NCBI GenBank assembly: GCA_938030095.1
Contig: CALHGK010000009.1
Span: forward strand, 1 to 64,000
Source: an uncultured Candidatus Saccharibacteria bacterium
GTDB lineage: Bacteria; Patescibacteriota; Saccharimonadia; Saccharimonadales; Saccharimonadaceae
Direction: 5' to 3'
Length of the DNA stretch: 64,000 nucleotides
Of this stretch, positions 51,600-59,786 are shown piece after piece. Below the pieces are notes generated by a model. It had not been told where the DNA came from, made no database searches, and worked only from the letters and a program-made list of their open reading frames with translations. The position numbers were made by a program, and so were the translations under genes. Numbering within the stretch: the first letter of the stretch is position 1; each line of letters starts with the position of its first letter.

Positions 51600-51623
51600 A
51601 CGCAAAAGTTTACTCTCTTGTGA

Positions 51624-52220
51624 CTACTCCGTCACGCCCAGCTCAATTCGCTTGAATTGGCTGACGCGGACGTTCTCGCCGCGCAGTGCTACCTGCTCTT
51701 TGATGAGCTGGCCAACTGTCTTGCTGTCATCGAGCACAAAGGCTTGCTCGGCCAAGACCTGCTCGGCGAAGTGCTTCTTGAGCTGCCCTTCGACGATTTG
51801 GTCGCGCATTGCCTCAGGCTTGCTTGCCAAAGCATCGCTGGCGAGAAACTCCTGCTTCTTGGCGTCATATACCTCAGCTGGGATGTCCTCCATCGTAGCA
51901 TAGCGTGGGTTCATCGCAGCAACCTGCATAGCAATCTGGTGCGCAAACTCCTTAAACTCAGGCAAGCGGGCCACAAAATCTGTCTCGCAGTTCACCTCAA
52001 CCACCACGCCGATCCGGCCATTGTGGACATAGCTCTCGATCAACCCTTCGCGGGTCTCGCGGTCGCCCTTTTTCTCCGCCTTGGTTAGGCCTTTTTTGCG
52101 CAAAGCATTGAGTGCTGAGTCGAAGTCACCTTCGGCCTCCACCAGCGCCTTCTTGGCATCGGTCAGGCCAATGCCAGTTAGCTCCTTGAGCTTCTTGATG
52201 TCATCAATCGTCACAGCCAT
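51624..52220 (-). CDS. tsf: Translation elongation factor Ts
   Basis: Nucleotide exchange factor for EF-Tu. 198 residues, the short form. N-terminal UBA-like domain (IKKLKELTGIGLTDAKKALV), then the core with GRIGVVVEVNCETDFVAR and FAHQIAMQVAAMNPRY. GGAGG lies 10 bases before the ATG, immediately after the rpsB stop. Confidence 0.97.
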   Translation of the reverse strand: MAVTIDDIKKLKELTGIGLTDAKKALVEAEGDFDSALNALRKKGLTKAEKKGDRETREGLIESYVHNGRIGVVVEVNCETDFVARLPEFKEFAHQIAMQVAAMNPRYATMEDIPAEVYDAKKQEFLASDALASKPEAMRDQIVEGQLKKHFAEQVLAEQAFVLDDSKTVGQLIKEQVALRGENVRVSQFKRIELGVTE

Positions 52221-52222
52221 GG

Positions 52223-52924
52223 TTAGTTCTCCTCCTTCGTTGCTTTGCCTTCGTTGACTGCTGCACTGAAGTAATCGAGCATCAGCTGCAGGCTCTTAAT
52301 CGCATCATCGTTGGCGGGAATAGGATAATCCACCAAGTCGGGGTTGGCGTTGGTGTCAACAATACCGATCACCGGCACACCCAGCGTCTTCGCCTCGCGC
52401 AATGCGTTGTTGTCGGCCAAGATGTCGAGCACCAGCACCAGGCCAGGCTTGCCATTGAGGTCTTTGATACCACCGTATTTGAAGTTGAGGCTGTCGATCT
52501 CTTCTTGGTAGCGCTGAACTTCTAGCTTGTTGTAGCGCTTCTCGAGGTCGCCACTGGCCATGCGGCGCTCCAAATCCTTAAGCTTCTTGATCTGCGCTGT
52601 GGTGGTTGTCACATTAGTGAGCATCCCACCGACCCAGCGGTTGGTGACATATGGCTGGCCAACTGCCTCGGCCGCTTGGCGGGTGATGTCCTTCGCCTGC
52701 TTCTTGGTGCCGACGAAGAGGACTTGCTTGCCGCTTGCCACTGTCTTGCTAATGATAGGCAGCGCCACATTTAGTGCCTCGACCGTCTTCGCCAGGTCGA
52801 TGATGTGGCTATCTTGCCGCTTGCTATGAATATATGGTGCCATCTTCGGATGCCACCGGCTGGTCTTGTGCCCAAAATGAGCACCGGCTTCAAACAAAGC
52901 CTTGATATCTGCCTGCACGGCCAT
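52223..52924 (-). CDS. rpsB: 30S ribosomal protein S2
   Basis: 233 residues with signatures LFEAGAHFGHKTSRWHPKM, YVTNRWVGGMLTN and PVIGIVDTNANPDLVDYPIP. AAAGGAG lies before the ATG. First gene of the rpsB-tsf operon; the extended -10 TGCTATAAT (box 53009-53004) gives a leader of about 70 bases with a small hairpin. Confidence 0.98.
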   Translation of the reverse strand: MAVQADIKALFEAGAHFGHKTSRWHPKMAPYIHSKRQDSHIIDLAKTVEALNVALPIISKTVASGKQVLFVGTKKQAKDITRQAAEAVGQPYVTNRWVGGMLTNVTTTTAQIKKLKDLERRMASGDLEKRYNKLEVQRYQEEIDSLNFKYGGIKDLNGKPGLVLVLDILADNNALREAKTLGVPVIGIVDTNANPDLVDYPIPANDDAIKSLQLMLDYFSAAVNEGKATKEEN

Positions 52925-52950
52925 ATCGCATTACTCCTTTTTGCCTTGCC

Positions 52951-52973
52951 CCACACGGTATGGAGTGGTGTGG
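52951..52973 (-). promoter_or_regulatory. Hairpin in the rpsB leader
   Basis: CCACAC / GTGTGG stem with an 11-base loop, between the promoter and the Shine-Dalgarno. rpsB leaders are known S2-binding regulatory RNAs in several bacteria; whether this one is related cannot be told by eye. Confidence 0.3.
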
Positions 52974-53003
52974 AGCTGTGTCGTTATGGTTAGTTACGAG
53001 AGA

Positions 53004-53012
53004 ATTATAGCA
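53004..53012 (-). promoter_or_regulatory. rpsB-tsf promoter, extended -10
   Basis: TGCTATAAT; poor -35. Confidence 0.6.
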
Positions 53013-53065
53013 TACTATGCGTCATTCTCATAGGTATGTCTTTATTTTCTCATACAAGAAAGCTG

Positions 53066-54643
53066 TTAATATTCTAGACCGCTATTGATGCGTGCGTCTG
53101 CTTTTGTATGTGCTTTGGCAATATCGACTGCTGGTAAATAACCAGCCCATACCGCGGTACGCATTGCATCAAGCGATGGCAGCTTACCATTTTGGAACAT
53201 TGAGAAGTGTAATGTTGGATTATCATGCCAATCATTCTCCTGCGAAAAACCTTGCACTGCACGCTCCATCGCATAATCAGCCGAGTTCATATGACTAATC
53301 ATACCAACACCCAAAGACTCCGCAAGAGCAGCATAACGCTGTGCAAACACATCATTCTGCCCAATTGTCGTATACTCGCGCACGCCAAGACGTTTTTCTG
53401 TCATGCGGAGTGCTGCTTCGCGGACAATTGCCTCATCGCTATATCCATCAGGGGCGATCCCATATTCAACAACGAGCTGAGCAATCACTTGCTTCTGCTT
53501 GTCGGTATAGTTATCTCGCGCGACATATTTGCACCCCTCGCTGTCCTCAGCAATAATGCTACCATCCTCTATATTTTCAACTGGTTCGACAACGAGTGCA
53601 CCAGGCAACACGAGAACCTCACCAGGGCTACGCGTAAAGTATGTATCTGAACTATTCATCGATACAGGCAAGCCATTTCTATCAATCATCTCTTGCATAT
53701 TGGTCACAATAAGCTTATTACTCTGATCCCATGCCCCATACGAATGCGATGCAACCTGCCCGTTTGGTGTAAAGTGTAGCGAAGAACGTGCATAAGGCTG
53801 TACACTATCAGTGTGTGCAGCAAGTGGTCGCAAAATGACATTACCCTCATCATCACGCTCAACCCTATGTGATGTTGAGTGGACAAGCGCAACTTCGCTT
53901 GCGCCCATCATCTCAGAACCCTCAAAGGCTCGACTCTCCTGACGTGTCGCCCATCCTCGAGCAAGCGCAATCTCCACTTCTCGTTGCTGGGCTTCGAGTG
54001 TTTGATACAACATGTTTAGCTTTTGATCAAGTAACTGCATAGCTGTCATATCACCACAATACGCCGCAACCACCAATGCCAATCCATCAGTATTAGATGA
54101 TTCTTCTGCTGGGTCGTTATTCTCATCGAAGGCAACCGCAGCAATCATCTCATCTGTCAAACGTTGTATTCGTGGTGTACTGATGTCGCCTCGGCGCAAA
54201 TCGTCCTCATATCGACCAATCAAGAACTGCTCATCAATGTCACCAATGATCCTCTCACACAGTCTCATTACTCCCTCTGGTGTTGTCGTTGCAACTAAGC
54301 AACTGTCTTCATCGAGCTTCCATGTAGAATACCGCTCAATCTGTTGCGTGGCAGCTTCTTGATCGGCAGATGGCAGTGGATTCTTATACGTTTGGTCGGC
54401 ATACACTGCGTGCGGCAACTGTGGTGCCTCGCCACTATTGCGAAAGCAGAATCGCAGCCCATCTACCTCATACGTTGGCCGAATACCATCACCAGGATAT
54501 TCTTTACTAAGTTTAGTCTGTATATAGATTTCTTCGCTGAGGATGTGTTTTTGCTCACTCTGCTCATTATAGGCGAGTACTTTTTTTGGCTCACTCTGCT
54601 CGTGATGGTCTGGTAATGTTATATGTTCTGAGGCATGTGACAT
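53066..54643 (-). CDS. Large hypothetical soluble protein
   Basis: 525 residues, hydrophilic, no signal or membrane segment. Visible parts: an N-terminal Gln/Glu/His-rich stretch, YEVDGLRFCFRNSGEAPQLP, a helical middle (LDQKLNMLYQTLEAQQREVE) and a beta-rich part (SSLHFTPNGQVASHSYGAWD). The sequence is noticeably richer in A+T than the neighbouring ribosomal genes. AAGGAG lies eight bases before the ATG. I do not recognise the family. Confidence 0.65.
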   Translation of the reverse strand: MSHASEHITLPDHHEQSEPKKVLAYNEQSEQKHILSEEIYIQTKLSKEYPGDGIRPTYEVDGLRFCFRNSGEAPQLPHAVYADQTYKNPLPSADQEAATQQIERYSTWKLDEDSCLVATTTPEGVMRLCERIIGDIDEQFLIGRYEDDLRRGDISTPRIQRLTDEMIAAVAFDENNDPAEESSNTDGLALVVAAYCGDMTAMQLLDQKLNMLYQTLEAQQREVEIALARGWATRQESRAFEGSEMMGASEVALVHSTSHRVERDDEGNVILRPLAAHTDSVQPYARSSLHFTPNGQVASHSYGAWDQSNKLIVTNMQEMIDRNGLPVSMNSSDTYFTRSPGEVLVLPGALVVEPVENIEDGSIIAEDSEGCKYVARDNYTDKQKQVIAQLVVEYGIAPDGYSDEAIVREAALRMTEKRLGVREYTTIGQNDVFAQRYAALAESLGVGMISHMNSADYAMERAVQGFSQENDWHDNPTLHFSMFQNGKLPSLDAMRTAVWAGYLPAVDIAKAHTKADARINSGLEY

Positions 54644-54725
54644 ATACTATTCTCCTTATCTGATACTGATATAATACCACTTTCTCAACAGAATAGCTTA
54701 GTTTTATGGCTATCAAGGCATTGCT

Positions 54726-54755
54726 TTGACAACCCCCCACCCTCTCTGCTACAAT
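54726..54755 (+). promoter_or_regulatory. rpmE promoter TTGACA-18-TACAAT with extended -10
   Basis: TGCTACAAT ends nine bases before the ATG at 54765, so the leader is at most about three bases. Confidence 0.75.
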
Positions 54756-54764
54756 ATAGCGGTT

Positions 54765-55121
54765 ATGAAAAGCAGTATTCACCCACAAACCTACCGCCCT
54801 GTCGTATTTAGCGATGATCAGGCGGGCTTTGCGTTTTTGACGCAGTCGACGGTCGCGACCGACGACACTATCACCTGGGAGGATGGCAACGAGTATCCGC
54901 TCGTCAAGGTCCATATCTCCAGCAAGTCTCACCCATTCTTCACTGGTGAGGAGAAAATTATCGACACCGAGGGTCGGGTCGACCGCTTCGAGGCACGCCG
55001 CAAAGCCGCCGAGGCGCGCCGCGCCGCTCTGGCCAACAAAGCCAAGAAGCAAAACGCCAAAAAGGCCGCCAAAGCCGCTCAAGCAAGCGCTGGCAAAGAG
55101 GACTTTGCCAAGGCCGCGTAA
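54765..55121 (+). CDS. rpmE: 50S ribosomal protein L31, type B, with basic tail
   Basis: 118 residues. The L31 core (MKSSIHPQTYRPVVFSDDQA, KVHISSKSHPFFTGEEKIID, TEGRVDRFEARR) lacks the zinc-binding cysteines and therefore belongs to the zinc-independent type B. A Lys/Ala-rich tail of about 40 residues extends beyond the usual length. Unusually for a ribosomal protein gene it has no Shine-Dalgarno and seems leaderless. Confidence 0.93.
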   Translation: MKSSIHPQTYRPVVFSDDQAGFAFLTQSTVATDDTITWEDGNEYPLVKVHISSKSHPFFTGEEKIIDTEGRVDRFEARRKAAEARRAALANKAKKQNAKKAAKAAQASAGKEDFAKAA

Positions 55122-55145
55122 CAACCTATACGCAGGCTCAGACTG

Positions 55146-55181
55146 CAGCACCTTCCCTCATGAAGGTGCTGTTTATTTTGC
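55146..55181 (+). terminator. rpmE terminator
   Basis: Ten-bp perfect stem CAGCACCTTC / GAAGGTGCTG, then TTTATTTTG. Confidence 0.85.
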
Positions 55182-55316
55182 CCTTCCTCTGTCGTCAGCA
55201 AACAACAAGCAAAAGCCAAGCGCTCCAAACTGATCCTCCACACATCAAACACCTACTCATCCGTCTGCATAAATATTACGATGACATAGTAGACACAAAA
55301 CGCAGCTTACGCATAA

Positions 55317-56249
55317 TCAATGACGACGCTTCTTCACAGGATACCGGTGCGGCAAGCGTAGAGAACTTAAGTTAGGCTCTAGGTTTTCCCAAGGATCTGC
55401 CAATTCATCAAACCCTCCAATAACTCTTGGAGGCCTATCATAATCACTCCCAAATATACTGCTACCACCCAAAGCACAAGCACCAACTTTTTGCACAGAC
55501 TCCCGAGTATTTCTTCGGTCAATTTCCTGCTTCTGCTCCTCCGTCCAGCCATAAACATCAAGAGTTTTGTTTGCTCTTGCAAAAACAAGCTGTATCATCT
55601 CTCCTACGGTCGGCTCCAAACCTAACTGCTCCAAACATTGCGAGTAATAATTCATAAACATTGCTTGGATAGCATCATTCTGCTCACGAGAAAAAGGCTT
55701 TCCATCACGAGACAATTCGATAGCTTCTTGCAAATACGCTTGGTCTGCCTCGCCTATCGTTGCACCCAAGGCTTGCACATGTCTTGCCGTACGACGAATA
55801 TAGCTCTCTGCTTGCTGGGGTTTCCTGGGCTCACTCTGGGTTGTCATATCTACAAGTGGTTGGCTCAGCGCTTGGTCTGGCAACATAATTCCAGCAATTT
55901 TATCTGGCTGCACATGGCTCACCCTTATCTCGTCCAAAAAGCCGCCATAGTCGCCCGTTGGGCGTTTATGCCTTGTATCAATTGCAAGGCTAATCCCATT
56001 CTGAAGGGTGTAGGTACAAAACGAATTAGCTGGTCTATCAGCCAACCACGCAGCGACAGGTGCAACAGACAAACACACACAATGATCTTGCTGGTTATCA
56101 GCAGGCTCTAAGCCGTACTGGAGGATCGATTCGAGCCCGGCAAAGTCATAGCCACGCAGGGCATGCCATGATATCTCGTGAGTACGTATTATCTCTTGAG
56201 ATGGTTTTTGCTGTAGCTGCTCGTGTTTATTGCTAATCTTCTCTGTCAT
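55317..56249 (-). CDS. Hypothetical protein with an ADP-ribosyltransferase-like N-terminal pattern
   Basis: 310 residues from ATG 56249, or 320 from TTG 56279. The pattern HALRGYDFAGLESILQYGLE, then CVCLSVAPVAAWL, NGISLAIDTRH and DEIRVSHVQPDKIAGIMLP resembles the beta-strand order of small ADP-ribosyltransferase-like folds (H..., S-I-L-x-x-G-L, and a late acidic residue in FLDE). A helical C-terminal half (about 165-270) follows. This is a pattern judgement only. The promoter spacer contains a CT/AG dinucleotide tract. Confidence 0.6.
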   Translation of the reverse strand: MTEKISNKHEQLQQKPSQEIIRTHEISWHALRGYDFAGLESILQYGLEPADNQQDHCVCLSVAPVAAWLADRPANSFCTYTLQNGISLAIDTRHKRPTGDYGGFLDEIRVSHVQPDKIAGIMLPDQALSQPLVDMTTQSEPRKPQQAESYIRRTARHVQALGATIGEADQAYLQEAIELSRDGKPFSREQNDAIQAMFMNYYSQCLEQLGLEPTVGEMIQLVFARANKTLDVYGWTEEQKQEIDRRNTRESVQKVGACALGGSSIFGSDYDRPPRVIGGFDELADPWENLEPNLSSLRLPHRYPVKKRRH

Positions 56250-56289
56250 ATCGCTAAAGTTCCGCTTGAGTTGACTCAATATACTAGCT

Positions 56290-56322
56290 AATGTACTCTC
56301 TCTCTCTCTCTTGATTTGTCAA
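56290..56322 (-). promoter_or_regulatory. Promoter with a dinucleotide repeat in the spacer (TTGACA-21-TACATT)
   Basis: A perfect -35 (56322-56317) and a fair -10 (56295-56290) are separated by 21 bases, of which 15 (56296-56310) are an uninterrupted CT/AG dinucleotide tract. Loss of two repeat units would bring the spacing to the optimal 17. Confidence 0.5.
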
Positions 56323-56425
56323 TGTATTATGAAATGTTCTTCTCTATAGGCAAGTTTCTAAAACTGATGGGAGATCAGAAGCCAAAAGTAATACACTTAA
56401 GTGGTCTGACGGCCACTTCTCGTGG

Positions 56426-56431
56426 TATAAT
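56426..56431 (+). promoter_or_regulatory. prfA -10 box, leaderless
   Basis: TGGTATAAT ends nine bases before the prfA ATG; no Shine-Dalgarno. Confidence 0.6.
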
Positions 56432-56440
56432 CACTACTAT

Positions 56441-57511
56441 ATGCCCAAAATTTCTCTCGATATCGCTGCCCTGACGGCTGAGCGCGCTGCGTTGGAGCAG
56501 TTTCTTGCTCAGCCCGATGCGTATAGTGCACCCGATTTTACTGCTAAGAATAAGCGCTTTGCGGAGCTTGAGACAATCATTGCTACCGCCACCAAGCGCG
56601 CTACCGTGGAGCAGCAGCTAGCTGAGGCGCGTCAGCTCGCTCAGGGCAACGATGAGCTCGCCGAGCTTGCCAAGCTCGAGATCCCCGAAGACGAAGCCAC
56701 TATTGCCCAGCTAGACGACGAACTCTTCATTCTCCTCACCCCCAAAGACCCCAATGACGAGAAGAATATCATCATGGAGATCCGGGCTGGCGCGGGTGGC
56801 GACGAAGCCTCGCTCTTTGCGGCCGAGCTCTACCGCATGTATCTGCGCTGGTGTGAGGCGCATGGTTACCGCACTGAGCTGCTGAGCGAGTCCGCCAACG
56901 ACTCTGGTGGGTACAAAGAAGTCATCTTCAAGATTTCGGGCGATGCACCATATGCCAAGCTCAAGTTCGAGGGCGGTGTACACCGCGTCCAGCGCGTGCC
57001 CGTTACCGAGAGCCAAGGGCGCATCCACACCAGCACCGCCACAGTAGCAGTCTTGCCCGAGGCAGAAGAGACAGACATTACCATCAATCCCAATGACCTT
57101 CGCATCGACATCTACCGCTCAAGCGGCCACGGCGGGCAGAGCGTCAATACAACCGACTCGGCCGTGCGCATCACCCACCTCCCCACTGGCATGATCGTCA
57201 CCAACCAAGACGAAAAATCGCAGATCAAAAACCGCGAGAAAGCTATGAGTGTCCTACGCTCGCGCCTCCTCCAGCACAAGATTGATGAAGAAAATGCCAA
57301 GCTTACCGCCGAACGCCGCGCTCTGGTGGGCACCGGCGACCGCAGCGAGAAGATCCGCACCTACAACTTCCCTCAAGACCGCATCACCGACCACCGCATC
57401 CGCTATAGCCGCAGCAACATCCCCGCTGCCCTCGGTGGCGACATCGACGACATTATCGAGCGCCTCCAAAGCTACGAACGCGAGCTAAAGGCTCAAGGGG
57501 CGGAGCAGTAA
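56441..57511 (+). CDS. prfA: Peptide chain release factor 1
   Basis: RF1 terminates at UAA and UAG. 356 residues with the RF1 discriminator PVT (187-189; HRVQRVPVTESQGRIHTS) and catalytic GGQ (231-233; SGHGGQSVNTTDSAVRITH). Together with prfB this gives the full standard stop-codon set. prmC (hemK), often adjacent, is not here. Confidence 0.97.
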   Translation: MPKISLDIAALTAERAALEQFLAQPDAYSAPDFTAKNKRFAELETIIATATKRATVEQQLAEARQLAQGNDELAELAKLEIPEDEATIAQLDDELFILLTPKDPNDEKNIIMEIRAGAGGDEASLFAAELYRMYLRWCEAHGYRTELLSESANDSGGYKEVIFKISGDAPYAKLKFEGGVHRVQRVPVTESQGRIHTSTATVAVLPEAEETDITINPNDLRIDIYRSSGHGGQSVNTTDSAVRITHLPTGMIVTNQDEKSQIKNREKAMSVLRSRLLQHKIDEENAKLTAERRALVGTGDRSEKIRTYNFPQDRITDHRIRYSRSNIPAALGGDIDDIIERLQSYERELKAQGAEQ

Positions 57512-57583
57512 CAACCAAACTCATTTGTCATAAGCATAACAATAATATAATTAAACCGAGCCCATTGAGACTTCAGAGCAGCC

Positions 57584-58144
57584 TTACTTCCCTAGTGGCT
57601 GCAGTGTCGTTGCCGCTAATTCATTATCCAATGCACATATATCTGCCGGTTTAGCTAAGCGACGAATTTGTAGCTGTTCGTATTTCGCCCGCAATGCTTT
57701 TTGCGCCGCAGTGTGTGCATCATCAGAAGAGACCTGCGCCTCGTAAGCAATACGCGCTTGTGTATATGCTTCTTCATCAGGATAAATAACAAGAAGCGCA
57801 TCATTATCATGGTGTGCATTATATGCTGAGTCAATTATCGTATATTCACGCCGTTCGTGATGGTTACCCGCCAGTGCCAACTGCTGCACAATAATTGTTC
57901 GCACTACATAAGCTAACCGCTCATCAATACTCTCTTTGACGGCAACGACCTTGGTGCGCTTCTCTGCCTCGTCGCAAGATTCTAATACTAGCAATCGCGC
58001 CTGCGCACCCTCACGGTGTTCGGCATCATGCCATACAGCATCACTATATTGATCAAAGACCTTATTGATCAACATTTCCAAATGCGCTGCTGGTGTATCG
58101 CCCTCTTGATGGCTCTCTCTCTCTGGAATATTGTTATAATTCAT
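57584..58144 (-). CDS. Hypothetical soluble protein
   Basis: 186 residues, acidic and helical, His-rich in places (DAEHREGAQARLL). AAGGAG lies seven bases before the ATG. Codons 7-11 (P-E-R-E-S) contain six AG dinucleotides in a row (58125-58114), a tract that could slip and shift the frame. It follows the metallopeptidase-like gene with a gap of 10 bases and is probably cotranscribed. Family unknown. Confidence 0.6.
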   Translation of the reverse strand: MNYNNIPERESHQEGDTPAAHLEMLINKVFDQYSDAVWHDAEHREGAQARLLVLESCDEAEKRTKVVAVKESIDERLAYVVRTIIVQQLALAGNHHERREYTIIDSAYNAHHDNDALLVIYPDEEAYTQARIAYEAQVSSDDAHTAAQKALRAKYEQLQIRRLAKPADICALDNELAATTLQPLGK

Positions 58145-58154
58145 CTTATTCTCC

Positions 58155-58898
58155 TTAGCTAACGGCTTTATGATACTGCTGAGCCCACACAGCCGGCGCT
58201 GCCCCTTGCTTGCGTCGAAAGCACCGACCTACGCGACGAGCCTGCCGCTCCTCTCCATTGCACACATTACCCGCTGCAGCAAGGATGATACCACCGCCTG
58301 CGAGCATCACACCATATAAGCCAAGCGTTGCGACTGTCTCGAGCGGTACCGCCTGCTCAGCCCCCGCAGCCATCTCTTGAGCGACCATAGTTCCGACTGC
58401 TCCTGCTGCAATAGCCCAGCGATGGTGCTGCGCCCACTGCATTGCATGCGTGCCAAGGTTATAATACGGCGAATCAAGTGGCGATGGCGCACCCACAAGG
58501 CGTTTACCCGCATGATATAACTCATGAGCTACAATCTCCGTCATTTTCTCTGGTGCGGTATTGTATCGCACCGCAATAGCTGCTCCATCCTGCAGAGGTG
58601 TTGTATACCCATGAAGACCGGGCGCAAGGTGCGCGCTGTCTTGGGGTTGAGCAATCACTATGCTCACATCATCCCACCGATCGGCCGGCACTCCAGCAGC
58701 TGTAGCCGCTTCGTGTACTACTGCCGGAGCATAATCCACCACTGCGTCAGGAGGCAGCTGCCTGCCGAGCCCCATCTCGAACGACACCGGCACTGCTTGT
58801 GCTGGTACCACAATACCATCAGCCCGATACCGCGCACCATACGTCCAGCCCATAATCCCGTCTGTATAGCTATCCAGCGCCTTGTGCTTTTCTGCCAT
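58155..58898 (-). CDS. Putative zinc metallopeptidase with C-terminal membrane segments
   Basis: 247 residues. The motif EIVAHELYHAGKRLVG (HELYH at 125-129) has the HExxH zinc-binding form; a third ligand cannot be assigned. Two hydrophobic stretches (about 160-178 and 190-215) follow, with a basic tail. No N-terminal signal, so the protease-like part is probably cytoplasmic or the protein has reversed topology. TATACT ends eight bases before the ATG, a leaderless start. No match to a named family that I can recall. Confidence 0.65.
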   Translation of the reverse strand: MAEKHKALDSYTDGIMGWTYGARYRADGIVVPAQAVPVSFEMGLGRQLPPDAVVDYAPAVVHEAATAAGVPADRWDDVSIVIAQPQDSAHLAPGLHGYTTPLQDGAAIAVRYNTAPEKMTEIVAHELYHAGKRLVGAPSPLDSPYYNLGTHAMQWAQHHRWAIAAGAVGTMVAQEMAAGAEQAVPLETVATLGLYGVMLAGGGIILAAAGNVCNGEERQARRVGRCFRRKQGAAPAVWAQQYHKAVS

Positions 58899-58996
58899 AT
58901 TATGGCAGTATACCGCATTTATCCATTATTTGCCACACTCTACCCTGTCTGTTATAACGTGTAGTATTCATTAACTTTAGATCATTATGGAGTAGT

Positions 58997-59467
58997 ATGA
59001 CATACGATTATTCCTCCAGTTATTCTTCAGCCCCACCATACACGACGGTGGCCAGCAGCCCCCTCGACCCACTAGTGTGGGTGATGGTTATTATTATGCT
59101 CATCCTGAGCTTTGCCGTGATGGCCGTCGTGCTTGCCTCGATGTGGCGAATATTCACCAAAGCTGGCAAGCCAGGCTGGGCTGCCCTTATCCCTATCTAC
59201 AATACCGTTGTGCTCATGCAGATCATCGGTCGGCCTGAGTGGTGGGTGTTGCTGTTGTTTGTACCTTTCGTCAACCTGTATGTCGCTGTTGTGTCGACGC
59301 TCGAGCTGGCGAAGTCCTTTGGCAAATCAACTGGCTTTGGCGTGCTGATGCTATTCTTCCCAGTTATTGCATACCCAATGCTCGGCTTTGGCTCTAGCCA
59401 GTATCTTGGGCCGGTTGCACCTCAGCCTGCACCATACTATCCACCACAGCAGCCACCGCAGGCCTAA
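58997..59467 (+). CDS. DUF5684-like small membrane protein
   Basis: 156 residues with a Tyr/Ser/Pro-rich N-terminus, three to four TM helices (about 27-50, 60-78, 83-101, 112-130) and the pattern IFTKAGKPGWAALIPIYNTV typical of DUF5684 proteins, sometimes fused to signal peptidases. C-terminus is Pro/Gln-rich. Weak GGAG four bases before the ATG. Function unknown. Terminator follows. Confidence 0.8.
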   Translation: MTYDYSSSYSSAPPYTTVASSPLDPLVWVMVIIMLILSFAVMAVVLASMWRIFTKAGKPGWAALIPIYNTVVLMQIIGRPEWWVLLLFVPFVNLYVAVVSTLELAKSFGKSTGFGVLMLFFPVIAYPMLGFGSSQYLGPVAPQPAPYYPPQQPPQA

Positions 59468-59490
59468 AGCCCCAACACATCACTAAGCAA

Positions 59491-59519
59491 AAGAGCCAGC
59501 ATAACACTGGCTCTTTTTT
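59491..59519 (+). terminator. Terminator after the DUF5684-like gene
   Basis: Nine-bp perfect stem AAGAGCCAG / CTGGCTCTT followed by TTTT. Confidence 0.9.
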
Positions 59520-59544
59520 GTGACCTCTGTTTATTGTACGAAAT

Positions 59545-59573
59545 TTGCAGTGAAAGCAAATCGTTGTTACAAT
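59545..59573 (+). promoter_or_regulatory. Promoter TTGCAG-17-TACAAT with extended -10
   Basis: TTGTTACAAT; leader of about 19 bases bearing AAAGGAGG ahead of the tryptophan-rich frame at 59599. Confidence 0.55.
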
Positions 59574-59598
59574 ACAAGTAGAAAGGAGGAAATATACT

Positions 59599-59679
59599 AT
59601 GCCAACAGGCAAACCAATTCAGTACGACTGGGGCTGGTGGGATCTACCCGAGTGGCCTCTAGTCAAGTGGCCTCGATAG
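59599..59679 (+). CDS. Tryptophan/proline-rich 26-residue peptide
   Basis: AAAGGAGG lies nine bases before the ATG. The 26 codons (MPTGKPIQYDWGWWDLP, then EWPLVKWPR) contain five tryptophans and four or more prolines, an unusual make-up for chance sequence. No signal peptide. It could be a small secreted or membrane-interacting peptide, or a regulatory leader; no family is recognised. Confidence 0.45.
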   Translation: MPTGKPIQYDWGWWDLPEWPLVKWPR

Positions 59680-59786
59680 CACGATGAGGAAAACCCTGTG
59701 TGTGCTACACCCTTATTGGGCTACATACCTCTAAGAGGGGGAGCTACAACCATATAGTAGAAACCACACAACACAAGGAGACAAGG

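Noticed and set aside
56120..56140. tRNA T-loop-like string GATTCGAGCC
   Set aside because: It lies inside a coding sequence and no acceptor or anticodon arm can be formed around it. No tRNA was found elsewhere by looking for T-loop patterns on both strands.
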